Positions 1-9,174 of a stretch of 64,000 nucleotides of DNA are shown in pieces. Within the stretch, counting starts at the first letter, position 1, and each line of letters starts with the position of its first letter. The notes under the pieces are model-generated. The model saw only the letters and a list, made by a program, of their open reading frames with translations, was not told the DNA's origin and searched no databases. The position numbers and the translations under genes are program-made. This DNA comes from Lewinellaceae bacterium. GTDB taxonomy: Bacteria; Bacteroidota; Bacteroidia; Chitinophagales; Saprospiraceae. The stretch is taken from assembly GCA_020636195.1 (NCBI GenBank), contig JACJYH010000003.1, forward strand, positions 124,001-188,000. The letters are read 5' to 3'.

Positions 1-265
1 TCACCTTCATAGAAGACGTTTCATAACCGATGTAGGTTGTCAATAAATTGTATTCACCTGCAGGCACCTTGGTGATCACAAAAAATCCATCTAAGTCTGT
101 AGTAGCACCCAATGTAGTCCCGTCGAGCTGGACATTGCAATAGATTATGGCTTCACCAGTGTTCTTGTCGTACACATTGCCCCTGATTGTACCCGTTTGT
201 GCCGAGACGCTCATAAAACTCAATACCAAAGCCAATAATCCAAAGAAACGATCGTATCTCATCAT
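1..265 (-). CDS. TonB-dependent receptor-type protein, N-terminal fragment (cut by window edge)
   Basis: Only the first 88 codons are present; the gene continues beyond base 1. The visible part has a signal peptide (MMRYDRFFGLLALVLSFMSVSAQ, cut before TGTIRG is likely) followed by a carboxypeptidase-D regulatory-like beta-sandwich (GNVYDKNTGEAI, then TTDLDGFFVITKVPAGEY and YIGYET). In Bacteroidota this domain usually precedes the plug and barrel of a SusC/TonB-dependent receptor or another outer-membrane receptor. The receptor assignment is inferred from that habit, since neither plug nor barrel is in view. Two ATG codons stand in tandem (265 and 262). A consensus promoter lies just upstream. 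Confidence 0.7.
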   Translation of the reverse strand, partial: MMRYDRFFGLLALVLSFMSVSAQTGTIRGNVYDKNTGEAIIYCNVQLDGTTLGATTDLDGFFVITKVPAGEYNLLTTYIGYETSSMKV

Positions 266-283
266 ATTATTAAAATAAAGGTG

Positions 284-313
284 CAAAGGTACAAAAAATA
301 CCATAGTCTCAAA
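284..313 (-). promoter_or_regulatory. Bacteroidota-type promoter for the receptor-type gene
   Basis: Read on the minus strand: TTTG (313-310), an 18-base spacer, then TACCTTTG (291-284). This matches the Bacteroidota primary-sigma consensus TTTG/TAnnTTTG. Transcription would begin near 277, about 12 bases before the start codon. Confidence 0.65.
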
Positions 314-814
314 CTGAGAAATAACATTGTGTCAAAAGTGTATTCTCTGCGACAGTTTCCAAGCAAGGATAGCCACAAAATAGGTGGTTTCTGCAATGGT
401 AAAATTTACGAATTATTATTTCATATTATGAATTTTTATAATATAATTTAAAGCATCTATCAGACATCTATCATTCTGTAGAAAATGTCAAAAGTCTGTT
501 CTAATGTCAAGAAACAACTTTGTTTGGCACTGCCCAAATAAAATGGTCATTTTTTTTCAAATAAAAAGGTTTAATAAGGGTAATAATGTTGTATATTTGC
601 AAAAGCATCAAATGCTGTTATTGCATTATGATAATTTAAAAATAGAAGAAGCTGCTAAAATAAATTTGACTTTTGATGATAAATAACTATCATGATATTT
701 CCATTATAATTTAAACCTTATGTCGTCAATATCTGCTAAATATTACACTATTTTCAACAATGCAAATCATGTGATGACATGATAATATATATAATTCAAA
801 AACAATAATTAACA
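314..814. other. Intergenic region with one possible small transcription unit
   Basis: About 500 bases between divergent genes. A promoter-like pair on the plus strand, TTTA (570-573), 18 bases, TATATTTG (592-599), would start transcription near 606, just before a 24-codon reading frame (612-686, MLLLHYDNLKIEEAAKINL...). No ribosome-binding site can be seen and no family is recognised. The rest is AT-rich, with no repeats or hairpins that I can support. Confidence 0.3.
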
Positions 815-1159
815 ATGGTAACAATTGAAAATCAAGGAGATCACTTTACTTTTGATGTAAAAGGATTTCATAAGCTATGGGCGTTTAAAAGCCAAATAAG
901 TATTCCAAAAGAAAATGTCATTGATGCCTACCCAAATCAAGAGAACCTCAATTGGATGGTTGGGTTAAGAATGCCAGGTACACACATTCCTGGATTGATC
1001 ACTGCAGGCTCTTATATTCTAAAGGGTGGCACCATTTTCTGCGATGTATCGGACCATAATAAGAGTATCGTTGTAGAACTGAAGGATGAACATTATAAAA
1101 GACTCATCATAGAAGTAGAAAACGTCGAAGAAGCCATAAAAACCTTGAAAAATGGGTAG
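815..1159 (+). CDS. Small conserved protein, PH-like fold suspected
   Basis: A 114-residue soluble protein with no signal peptide or membrane segment. Its pattern (WAFKSQISIPKENVIDA, then a GLRMPGTHIPGLITAG block, then FCDVSDHNKSIVVEL and an acidic C-terminal helix) resembles a widespread bacterial family of about 115 residues thought to adopt a pleckstrin-homology-like fold. No biochemical role is known to me. The ATG at 815 is the first start in frame. It stands alone, 130 bases before the next gene on the same strand. Confidence 0.55.
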   Translation: MVTIENQGDHFTFDVKGFHKLWAFKSQISIPKENVIDAYPNQENLNWMVGLRMPGTHIPGLITAGSYILKGGTIFCDVSDHNKSIVVELKDEHYKRLIIEVENVEEAIKTLKNG

Positions 1160-1292
1160 TATGTATTGCTCATGAAGAGTACAGAATAGTATCTATTTCC
1201 GTATTTTTAGAATAGATTGCAAATTGATAACGATTTGGCCTATTTGAATGTAAATTGGGTTGTGTAAATTTTAAATATTAAAATAATTATTA

Positions 1293-2207
1293 ATGCGTAA
1301 TTATTTGATTTTGTTAATTTCATTTTTAATATCTTGTAAGGCAAATAACAATACTTTTTCCAAATCTAATTCAAGCCCTACTACTGCCAACTCATCAGAA
1401 TATAAACTCATTAAGGCAGAAAATCAAAATGGCTTATTGATTTTATTTCCTTGCTATCCATGTGATTTCAGTAATACTTTAGCTGAATTCAATATTGTGG
1501 ATGTCTGCATTCAAAATGGAATCTCTATTTTGGCAATGAACTTCAATCAACACCTCTATTTAACATTTGAGGAAAAACAAAACTTAGCCACGAATTTAGA
1601 AATGATCATTCATCAATACAATTTAGCACAACAAAACATCATAATTGGAGGATTTTCAAGCGGTGGAAATGTCAGCCTATTGCTTAGCAACTACCTGATA
1701 GAAAATAATAGCAAGGTTCAACCAAAAGGTGTATTTGTAGTGGACTCACCGATAGATCTTTTAGGGCTTTACAAGGTTGCAGAAAAAAATATTAAGCTAA
1801 ATTTTTCTGAAGTTTCAGTGCAAGAAGCAACTTGGATTATCAATTTTTTGAAAGATGAATTTGGAAACCCTGATGAAGGTTTAGAAAACTTTGAAAAAGC
1901 ATCCCCATACACGCTTGAAACACAGAATATCAGCAACCTGATTGGTTTAAAAAATGTTAAGCTCAGAATTTATACTGAACCTGATGTGCAATGGTGGTAT
2001 GAAAACCGAAGAAATGATTATGAAGATTTAAACGCATATTTCCTAGAAAATCTGTATAAAAAGTTGAGTATTGAATTTGGAAAACAAAATTTAGAATTCA
2101 TAAAAACCACTCAAAAAGGATTCCGCTCCAATGGTGAAAGACATCCGCATTCTTGGTCTATTGTCAATTCAGCAGAATTGGTTGAGTGGATTTTAAATAT
2201 GAAATGA
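1293..2207 (+). CDS. Lipoprotein with alpha/beta-hydrolase fold
   Basis: 304 residues. The N-terminus is a lipoprotein signal (MRNYLILLISFLISC, Cys15 as lipidation site) followed by a Ser/Asn-rich linker. The nucleophile elbow is GGFSSGGNVS at about residues 121-130 (G-x-S-x-G type), preceded by a strand NIIIGG. An acid may be supplied by VVDSPIDL (about 150), and a His by RHPHSW near the C-terminus (about 285). These are the hallmarks of a serine alpha/beta hydrolase, probably an esterase- or peptidase-like enzyme facing the periplasm. The substrate cannot be told. The methyltransferase gene follows after 24 bases, so the two may be co-transcribed. Confidence 0.65.
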   Translation: MRNYLILLISFLISCKANNNTFSKSNSSPTTANSSEYKLIKAENQNGLLILFPCYPCDFSNTLAEFNIVDVCIQNGISILAMNFNQHLYLTFEEKQNLATNLEMIIHQYNLAQQNIIIGGFSSGGNVSLLLSNYLIENNSKVQPKGVFVVDSPIDLLGLYKVAEKNIKLNFSEVSVQEATWIINFLKDEFGNPDEGLENFEKASPYTLETQNISNLIGLKNVKLRIYTEPDVQWWYENRRNDYEDLNAYFLENLYKKLSIEFGKQNLEFIKTTQKGFRSNGERHPHSWSIVNSAELVEWILNMK

Positions 2208-2231
2208 TTTTCAATAAAGGGTCAAAAAAAG

Positions 2232-2855
2232 ATGAATATCCAATCAGCCTATAACCTTTGGTCAGAAGAATACGACTCCAATCCAAATAAAACAAGAGAT
2301 TTAGACCAAAGAGCGACGATAGAAACGTTGAAGCGATTTGACTTTTCTACAGTCTTAGAACTGGGATGTGGAACAGGAAAAAATACATCATATCTATTGA
2401 GTAAGGCTGCAAGGATCATTGGTTTAGACTTTTCAGAAAAAATGCTAGAGAAAGCAAAAGAAAAAATCTCTGACAAAAGAGTCACTTTCAAAATGGCGGA
2501 TTTGACCAAGGTTTGGGAAATTGAAAACGACTTTGCGGACTTGATAACTTCGAGTTTAACTCTTGAGCACATTGAAAACTTAGACCATATTTTTTCTCAA
2601 GCCTACCAAAAATTGAAGACAAATGGACTATTTTTTATATGTGAATTACACCCATTCAAGCAATATTCCGGCAGTAAAGCCAAATTCGATACAGAAGGTG
2701 GAACAGTAGAATTGGAAGTGTATATCCACCACATCACAGATTACTTAGATAATGCAAAAACAAATGGTTTTCAGTTAGTGGAACTCAAGGAATGGTTTGA
2801 TGAAAATGATGAAAACGGATTGCCAAGATTGATTTCTTTTGTTTTCAGAAAATAA
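2232..2855 (+). CDS. Class I SAM-dependent methyltransferase
   Basis: 207 residues with the Rossmann-type methyltransferase order: motif I VLELGCGTGKNTSYL (about 40-54), acidic loop IIGLDFSEKML, motif IV region FADLITSSLTLEHIENL, and post-motif FFICELHPF. It belongs to the Methyltransf_11/25 group (UbiE/BioC-like), which methylates small molecules. The substrate is unknown. The start ATG follows the hydrolase stop by 24 bases, suggesting one transcript. The gene converges with the response-regulator gene downstream, 27 bases away. Confidence 0.8.
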   Translation: MNIQSAYNLWSEEYDSNPNKTRDLDQRATIETLKRFDFSTVLELGCGTGKNTSYLLSKAARIIGLDFSEKMLEKAKEKISDKRVTFKMADLTKVWEIENDFADLITSSLTLEHIENLDHIFSQAYQKLKTNGLFFICELHPFKQYSGSKAKFDTEGGTVELEVYIHHITDYLDNAKTNGFQLVELKEWFDENDENGLPRLISFVFRK

Positions 2856-2882
2856 ATCATGTGCCTTTCTTGCTTTGTATGG

Positions 2883-3506
2883 TTATAATATCCTCTTTTT
2901 CTTAGCTTCTGAAATGGCATCTTCTTTTGAGTTGACGTGCAATTTGTCATAGATATTTTTAATGTGGAACTTGACAGTATTTCCTGAAATAAATAGTTTT
3001 GACGCAATCTTGCTATAGCTATTACCTTGAGCCATCAGCGTCAGTACATCCGTTTCTCTTTCTGAGAGTACAGAACTGGTTGTTTTTTGGAATGACGACA
3101 CCACCATTCTAGCAATTTGTGCAGACATAGGCGAACCACCGGCAATCATATCTTCAATAGCTGCGATAATTTGACTTCCCGATGCATTTTTGGTGATATA
3201 ACCCGTCGCACCATTACAGAGGGCATTGAAAACCTTTTCGGAATCTTCAAAAACAGTGACCATGAGGATCATAGCTTTGGGGTGTGTTGTTTTTATTTTT
3301 CCTACTGCTTCCACGCCATTTATTCCCGGCAACTCGATATCCAATAAAACTATGTCAATGGGTTGCTTCTTCAACAAAGGTTTAGCATCTTCATAACTGG
3401 AAAAAGCGCCCACAATCCGGATATCAGCAAGATGGCTGACGATTTCGACTAATGCAGATCGGTAGGGAACATTGTCCTCGATGATCAGTAAATTATATTT
3501 TATCAT
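2883..3506 (-). CDS. NarL/LuxR-family response regulator
   Basis: 207 residues from the ATG at 3506 (an upstream in-frame TTG at 3512 is less likely). An N-terminal receiver domain carries acidic residues in LLIIEDN and the phospho-acceptor Asp in VLLDIELPG (about D56); the switch residue region is MVTVFED. The C-terminal LuxR-type helix-turn-helix is SERETDVLTLMAQGNS followed by IASKLFISGNTVKFHI. The start overlaps the end of the histidine kinase gene by 14 bases, so the two are translationally coupled and form a cognate pair. It should bind DNA after phosphorylation; targets are unknown. Confidence 0.9.
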   Translation of the reverse strand: MIKYNLLIIEDNVPYRSALVEIVSHLADIRIVGAFSSYEDAKPLLKKQPIDIVLLDIELPGINGVEAVGKIKTTHPKAMILMVTVFEDSEKVFNALCNGATGYITKNASGSQIIAAIEDMIAGGSPMSAQIARMVVSSFQKTTSSVLSERETDVLTLMAQGNSYSKIASKLFISGNTVKFHIKNIYDKLHVNSKEDAISEAKKKRIL

Positions 3507-6333
3507 ATTCAATAATAGTTTTTATAGGAAATGTAAACTCGATCTTAGTGCCTTTCGTCAAGGGATGAATTTCCAATTTTCCTTGATATTTTTTTATTCT
3601 TTCCTTCATATGGAGCAATCCTCGTTTACTCAATTGTTTATGCTTCTCTATGCCTTTACCATCATCTATATACGTCACTAATAGCGCATCTGCGTCTTTA
3701 AAAAATAATAGTTTTATCTCATTGCATCCGCTGTGCACTGCACCATTGGTGAGAGCTTCTTTGCACACAAAAAGTATATCACGAGAGCATTCCATAGACA
3801 AAATATCGTCAAAGGAATCACCCTTCCTCTCCGATTCAAATTCGACACCAAGCGGCAACAGAAAATCATTTGCAAAATCTGTAATGTAGGTGATCAGTTC
3901 GTCTAGAGAAGTTTGCTCATTTTTTAGCGACCATACAAATTCCTTGGTCTCATAATATAGATTTTTGGCGTCTTCTTTGATTTGGTGAATTTTTTGTTTG
4001 TCAGTATCAGGTAGATTTTGACCGTGATTTTCCAACAATTCACTCAATAGAGATATTCTTGCTATTTTATTGCCCATATCATCATGAAAATCCATTGCAA
4101 TATTTTTTCTTAGGGCTTTTATCTCGTCTTTTAGCTGATCTCTTACTTGGATGGCTTCACGGAGAGCTTGGTTTTTTCTTTGAACTTTTCTAATCCTCCG
4201 CCAGAATAAAAAGGTCAATAATCCCAAGATGGTGCTGTATGCGATGAAAGGAAGGACAATGCTTTTGTTCCACTGAAATGTTCGTGTAATGGGAATAATA
4301 TCCGAATAATACCAATCTTGAGATTTTTTCCTGTATTTAAATTGCAACTGATGCACACCGTAATCCAGACCATCAAATAGAATTTCATTGTTGATAACCG
4401 CATGCCATTGACTATCTTGACCCAAGCGATATTCCAATGCTATCCCATTGGGTTGACTGAGAGAAATCAATGATGTACTTACCCTATCATCTTCAATTTT
4501 GAAATTAAAAAATGGAGGTGTTGGATCCGCTACATCACTTATTGACCATCGTTGTATCGTAGAACTTCCCATCACGATGAGGTCATCGTTACTTACCATA
4601 ATGTCTCTGATATAATTCTCTTCTAGTCCGGAATCCTTGTTGAAGAACTTATACTGACCTTTCAAATCAAACTGATAAATACCTTGATGGGTCGCCATGA
4701 AATACCAATTAATATATTTGACCAACTCAAATACTTGAAAATAATGGTGATCTCCAAAATTGATCTGGCTTAACTTTCCATCTTTCAAAACCATCAGACA
4801 TTTTTCTGTACCTATCAATGTCAAGTCACTGTCACTAAGGATTTTGGTGATTCTAGTACTGCAAAAATCCTTTTTTAAATCAAAAGTCGCCAATACACTG
4901 TCTTGAAGTAGATCATACAAGATTAGAAATTCCTGATTTGAAACCCAGAAAGCCTTGGAATAATTAAAATTTCTTTCAATAGTTGGCACCAAAATATTTT
5001 TATACTTTGTAAGTGACAAAGGACGATCTTCTAAGAATAGTGTATCATTTGTCAATGTAAACATGCCGACTTCTGCAATGTATTTTCTTGAATAATAGTC
5101 CAATGTATTGTCAACAGCATTCACACAGTAACAGTATTTATTGTCACCAATCACATCAATTTTTTTACATTTTCCACCAAAGTAATCACGTTCCTTTTGG
5201 ACATTGTGGTGATCAACTCGAAATAGACTTTTGCTTGTCAATGCATAGATAAAGTTTGGATCAATGGTACCTGATTGAATTTGCTCATCATTGTCCACGG
5301 GAAGATGAATGGTTTCGGACGGATTTCCTTGTAATCTGATCTTCGCTAATCCTTTACCATAAGTAGAAACCCACAATGTGCCTTCTCTATCCAATAAGAA
5401 ATCTGAAACAACGCCCAAATGATATGTGCTTGTCAAATTTGTCAACACGCCATCAGCATATTTATACAGTGTCTTTTGACCTTCTGATGATGTGCTCATC
5501 AACAGCAGAACCTTTGGACTAATGAATGCAATTTTTGAGAGATAACTTCCATCGAGTTCCAAATCACTTTCATAAACTTGACCCGTTTCATCCAAAATAT
5601 ATAATCTGTCCTTTGACCCAAAGTAGAGATCATTCCCGAATTTTTGAATCATGGAAACTTCAGTTTCTTTTAGAAAATCGAGCTTCTTGGGAGGTGGAAC
5701 TAAGTGAAATTCATCGTCAATCATCCAAATCCCATTGACTCCATGATTGGCAAAGTGAGACTGATACGGTTCATAATGCAAATAAACCGCTCCATCCACT
5801 GACGAAATATTTATAGAGTATTTGACAATCGAATGAATATCTACCTTACTATCTTCTGCCAATGTAAATGCACCATTTTCATCAATGGTCAAGTAAAATT
5901 CTTGTGATGTTGTATTGCAATTTTTTTGTCGCAATAGGCTATAATAGGTACTTGCGAGAATATCTGAACCAAATTTTGCCAAATATCGCACTTTGAAGTT
6001 TTCATCAATGCACTGCGGTGTGGAAGCGTGCTCAGGATTAATTTGATAGGCACCATCGCCCCATGAACCTACCCAAATATTGTCACCATCTTCTAGGAGT
6101 GTAATCACGGGTGAATACTTATCCGTCACTGAGATATCCCTAAATACTACGCCATCATATTGAGTAATTCCATTTTCAGTGCCAAGGTATAAAAGACCAT
6201 CTTTAGTTTGTAAAATTTCATAGGTCACATCATGTGGCAAACCATTTCTGACATTGTACCACACTACTTTTTCTTGTCCTTTGGCTATTATAGAAATAAG
6301 AAGTATCCATGCAATGACAATGCCTTTCTTCAA
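3493..6333 (-). CDS. Sensor histidine kinase with two-component regulator propeller
   Basis: A hybrid-class sensor (without receiver) of the Bacteroidota propeller type. From the chosen start: signal peptide MKKGIVIAWILLISIIAKGQ; about 600 residues of Reg_prop beta-propeller repeats in the periplasm (GTENGITQYDG, LWVSTYGKGLAKI); a Y_Y_Y-type Ig domain (LEYRLGQDSQWH, about 640-710); one membrane segment (IVLPFIAYSTILGLLTFLF); HisKA_3 dimerisation helix with the phospho-His in MDFHDDMGNKIA (about H750); HATPase with N-box EALTNGAVHSGC and G-box IDDGKGI. I chose the TTG at 6333 because a consensus promoter covers 6359-6388 and so excludes the ATG at 6387, and because the TTG yields a clean signal peptide. 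The partner regulator overlaps its 3' end. Confidence 0.85.
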   Translation of the reverse strand: MKKGIVIAWILLISIIAKGQEKVVWYNVRNGLPHDVTYEILQTKDGLLYLGTENGITQYDGVVFRDISVTDKYSPVITLLEDGDNIWVGSWGDGAYQINPEHASTPQCIDENFKVRYLAKFGSDILASTYYSLLRQKNCNTTSQEFYLTIDENGAFTLAEDSKVDIHSIVKYSINISSVDGAVYLHYEPYQSHFANHGVNGIWMIDDEFHLVPPPKKLDFLKETEVSMIQKFGNDLYFGSKDRLYILDETGQVYESDLELDGSYLSKIAFISPKVLLLMSTSSEGQKTLYKYADGVLTNLTSTYHLGVVSDFLLDREGTLWVSTYGKGLAKIRLQGNPSETIHLPVDNDEQIQSGTIDPNFIYALTSKSLFRVDHHNVQKERDYFGGKCKKIDVIGDNKYCYCVNAVDNTLDYYSRKYIAEVGMFTLTNDTLFLEDRPLSLTKYKNILVPTIERNFNYSKAFWVSNQEFLILYDLLQDSVLATFDLKKDFCSTRITKILSDSDLTLIGTEKCLMVLKDGKLSQINFGDHHYFQVFELVKYINWYFMATHQGIYQFDLKGQYKFFNKDSGLEENYIRDIMVSNDDLIVMGSSTIQRWSISDVADPTPPFFNFKIEDDRVSTSLISLSQPNGIALEYRLGQDSQWHAVINNEILFDGLDYGVHQLQFKYRKKSQDWYYSDIIPITRTFQWNKSIVLPFIAYSTILGLLTFLFWRRIRKVQRKNQALREAIQVRDQLKDEIKALRKNIAMDFHDDMGNKIARISLLSELLENHGQNLPDTDKQKIHQIKEDAKNLYYETKEFVWSLKNEQTSLDELITYITDFANDFLLPLGVEFESERKGDSFDDILSMECSRDILFVCKEALTNGAVHSGCNEIKLLFFKDADALLVTYIDDGKGIEKHKQLSKRGLLHMKERIKKYQGKLEIHPLTKGTKIEFTFPIKTIIEYDKI

Positions 6334-6358
6334 TTCTTTGATTTTACAGAATAAAATG

Positions 6359-6388
6359 CAAATATAGTGACGACAGCATAAGTTCAAA
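6359..6388 (-). promoter_or_regulatory. Promoter of the histidine kinase/response regulator operon
   Basis: On the minus strand TTTG (6388-6385), 18 bases, TATATTTG (6366-6359): a full match to the Bacteroidota consensus. The predicted transcript start (near 6352) is downstream of the longest possible start codon at 6387, so it decides for the internal TTG start at 6333. Confidence 0.65.
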
Positions 6389-6427
6389 GCATGAATACTT
6401 TTGTAAATTTTTTCACTACAATCATTC

Positions 6428-7183
6428 TTAAAACCGCTTCACCAACCCAACCTTGAAATACAAGAGAGAATGTTCTATAGCATGGTTTTCATAGCGAGAG
6501 CCTTTTGTCTTTGATACGACTATACCTGTATTGTCATCAGTTTCGTACTGTACCTGATCCGTTGAGAAAGAAATATTGCCTGTTACCGGCCTGATTTCAT
6601 AATCTATAGATGAAATGAAATGCAAACTTTCAGATAATTGTGTTTTGATGTACAATCCCAAGCTGGATGAAATAAAATTTTTGACTTTTCCTGTTAATGA
6701 ATAGGAATATTGTAAGGAACCATTGATGGCATGTTCAAAATCTTCAGTTCCCAAAACGAATTCTCTTTTAGCAGCAAAATTATACAAAAACTCATACTGA
6801 AATCCAAATGCGTTGGCACCAAAAAACTTCCATTCTGTACTTAACCTAAATGGTAATACTACATTACTTTGGTGAAAGTTCAATGCACGGATATTGTATC
6901 CATATTCCAAAGATTTAATGTTTTGGAGATAACCGTGAGAAATGAATTTCAAACCTGAACCCACATAAAAATCCCATCTATTTCGAGACAACATCTTATA
7001 GTTGACATCCAGACAAATGGGTATCGACCGAGTGTGAAATTCATATTCTACCCAATCGGATTTTGAGTCAATATTTGAAGTGGAAATACCGATTCCTGAG
7101 GATATCCTCACATCGAATTTTTGTGCATTTAGAAAACCAAAAGCAAATGTCAATACCATCATGCTTAATAAAAATTTCTTCAT
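6428..7183 (-). CDS. Outer-membrane beta-barrel protein (porin-like)
   Basis: 251 residues with a signal peptide (MKKFLLSMMVLTFAFGFLNAQ) and then alternating amphipathic strands rich in Tyr, Phe and Ser (YKMLSRNRWDFYVGSGLKF, FGFQYEFLYNF, LGLYIKTQLS), ending in the aromatic residue of a barrel (LLYFKVGLVKRF). This is the general pattern of OMP_b-brl / PorT-like proteins of Bacteroidota. The ligand or function cannot be told. It follows the retropepsin-PDZ gene by 2 bases, so the two are probably one operon together with the second barrel gene upstream. Confidence 0.65.
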   Translation of the reverse strand: MKKFLLSMMVLTFAFGFLNAQKFDVRISSGIGISTSNIDSKSDWVEYEFHTRSIPICLDVNYKMLSRNRWDFYVGSGLKFISHGYLQNIKSLEYGYNIRALNFHQSNVVLPFRLSTEWKFFGANAFGFQYEFLYNFAAKREFVLGTEDFEHAINGSLQYSYSLTGKVKNFISSSLGLYIKTQLSESLHFISSIDYEIRPVTGNISFSTDQVQYETDDNTGIVVSKTKGSRYENHAIEHSLLYFKVGLVKRF

Positions 7184-7185
7184 TT

Positions 7186-8430
7186 TTAACTACTTTTATT
7201 GTGATTCAATTTTGTGATTTCTACTTCGATTTTTCTTCCATCATCTGTCAATAGCTCTATGTAATTTTGTTCTTCAAAAATGGTTTTCAAAAAAACGAGA
7301 CAATCCAAATCGTCAGTTTTTTGACTCACATCATGCCCATTAATCTTTACGATTTGCATACCACTACGTATTCCCAGTTTTTCAGCTGAGCTTCCCGGCA
7401 TCACCATCCCTACCCAAAATGCATTTTCTTTCATCAATATATCGAAACCAAAGTCCGTTGAGTTGTCTTCACTCTGAATAAGTTGATCAAAGAAAACTTG
7501 AAATTTCTTTTTCCTGAAATCCACTTGCACAATCCCGTATCTAAACAGCTCTGCGCCAATGGATTTATTTCTGTTGTCAGGGTCATATGAAACTTGTACT
7601 TTTTTAATGGAGAGTTGTCCAAAGTTAATGGATTCGATTTCATACACAGACTTTTTGATCGCGGTCATTTCAGAATTGGCGCCAATGGATCGCATTCCAG
7701 TACCTTCATTCATTTTTGTGATCTTGGGTTTTATGCTTGACAGGATCGATGAGTCAATTTTTACAAGTCCGGTGAAACCACTGTCAAACAAAAAAACTTC
7801 ATCCCTTTCTGTGATAGCTTTTGTAGAGATAAAAGGACGACCTTGATGATCGATTTTAAAGGAGCAACTATATTTTTGCTTGTCATAAATAGATGGTGCA
7901 CTGCTAGAAATGACCATTATTTTGTTTTTTGCATCGATAGTAACCACGCAATTTTGAAGTACGTTACTTCCCAAAACGCCTTCAATTTCAAAGCATTTCA
8001 AAAGACCATGCTTAAAAACATCTGTACCCGCTCCAATAGCATCCTCTATCTCAATATTACCGATTTTAATTATTGGCGTTTTGATGACAAATGATTTACT
8101 TTTTTCTTGATTTATATCCACTAAATTGACAGTATCCAAGATCGTTGAATGCGTTTCAGCGAGGATATCATTTGATATTGAAAAAGGAGATCCTGTATCA
8201 AAAAGAAATTTTCTGGGTTTTCCTCCCACTTCTACATTCAAAAATACTAAGTCATTTTCTACATTGATTGGAATTGTATCGATGAAATGCTTGGGGAAGA
8301 TCTTTGATTCAAAAATGGAATGATTTTGACCAATCAAAAAGCCATGTATCAATATGAAGAATAAAACCCAAAAAAGCCGCATTGTGGGTATCAAATAATA
8401 CATGAAATTGGATGCAATAATTCTGATCAT
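7186..8430 (-). CDS. Retropepsin-like aspartic protease with C-terminal PDZ domain
   Basis: Exported protein of up to 414 residues. There are two aspartyl-protease-like halves: FLFDTGSPFSIS (about 75-86) carries the DTG motif, while the second half has FLFDSGFTG (about 212) with DSG. A PDZ domain follows (VGMVMPGSSAEKLGIRSG and IVKINGHDV, about 345-385). This is the clan AA, pepsin/retropepsin-like family common in Bacteroidota, probably a periplasmic or lipid-face protease. The ATG at 8430 is 5 bases after the upstream stop; the ATG at 8382 (MRLFWVLFFILIHGFLIGQ) gives a better signal peptide and may be the real start. Neighbours on both sides are barrel proteins. Confidence 0.75.
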   Translation of the reverse strand: MIRIIASNFMYYLIPTMRLFWVLFFILIHGFLIGQNHSIFESKIFPKHFIDTIPINVENDLVFLNVEVGGKPRKFLFDTGSPFSISNDILAETHSTILDTVNLVDINQEKSKSFVIKTPIIKIGNIEIEDAIGAGTDVFKHGLLKCFEIEGVLGSNVLQNCVVTIDAKNKIMVISSSAPSIYDKQKYSCSFKIDHQGRPFISTKAITERDEVFLFDSGFTGLVKIDSSILSSIKPKITKMNEGTGMRSIGANSEMTAIKKSVYEIESINFGQLSIKKVQVSYDPDNRNKSIGAELFRYGIVQVDFRKKKFQVFFDQLIQSEDNSTDFGFDILMKENAFWVGMVMPGSSAEKLGIRSGMQIVKINGHDVSQKTDDLDCLVFLKTIFEEQNYIELLTDDGRKIEVEITKLNHNKSS

Positions 8431-8435
8431 ATTTA

Positions 8436-9140
8436 CTAGAACATCAATCCAAAATTGGCACCTATTTTATATACTGCATCACCTTGAGTAGGAGAAATAT
8501 ACGACCCGATGGTGCAGCCAGCAAAAAACTGTGAGGAAAACATGTGCCGATATTCAAAAGATGGTGTGATGCCATAATCCAGAAATGTGATATAAGTGGG
8601 TGTGTATATTTTAAGTCTAGTTGTGGGAACAAATGGATAACTCTCAAAATCTCCTTCTACAATTGTAGCAATATACTGCTCCTCAACATAGTTTAATCCC
8701 AATAAAACATTGACCAATACTTTGTTTTTCGTTTTATTCAGTATCACATATCCTAACCCTAAATTTCCGCCAATGTAAGTAGTTTTAATGTCACGAGGTG
8801 AAAGCTGAGTGAATCCCCTATCGAGGTAGTCTGATTTTGGAGCTATGTTTTCAAACGCATTATCTACACCATCTACCACTACAGTATAGAGTCCATTTGA
8901 TCCACCTGATAAAGAAAATTTGGCTGAGCCGTGATCAAAATTTATTCCTAAAATTCCATAAAATCTACTTCCAAAGGCGTGACCATACGATACTCCGAAT
9001 GAGATGCCCTTCAAATCACCGGTCGTTATAAAATTCCTTTGTAATGTGTTGGAAATAAAATTGTTTCTGTCTTGGCTTAAACTGTGGCTATTGAGGCATA
9101 CTAGTACGCAAAGCGTAAAGCAAATTTTAATAACATTCAT
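8436..9140 (-). CDS. Outer-membrane beta-barrel protein
   Basis: 234 residues: signal peptide (MNVIKICFTLCVLVCLNSHSLSQ), then barrel-like strands (GISFGVSYGHAFGSRFYGIL, TYIGGNLGLGYVIL, VLVNVLLGLNYVEEQY) and a C-terminal Phe (YKIGANFGLMF), as expected for insertion by the Bam machinery. No specific family is recognised. It is the first gene of a three-gene minus-strand group with the retropepsin-PDZ protein and the second barrel. Confidence 0.6.
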   Translation of the reverse strand: MNVIKICFTLCVLVCLNSHSLSQDRNNFISNTLQRNFITTGDLKGISFGVSYGHAFGSRFYGILGINFDHGSAKFSLSGGSNGLYTVVVDGVDNAFENIAPKSDYLDRGFTQLSPRDIKTTYIGGNLGLGYVILNKTKNKVLVNVLLGLNYVEEQYIATIVEGDFESYPFVPTTRLKIYTPTYITFLDYGITPSFEYRHMFSSQFFAGCTIGSYISPTQGDAVYKIGANFGLMF

Positions 9141-9174
9141 TTTTGTGGGTTATGCAGAAGGTTTAAGTAAAATA

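Noticed and set aside
504..686. 60-codon gene upstream of the PH-like protein
   Set aside because: Its first half overlaps a promoter-like sequence and has no coding character; only the last 24 codons could be a separate small frame.
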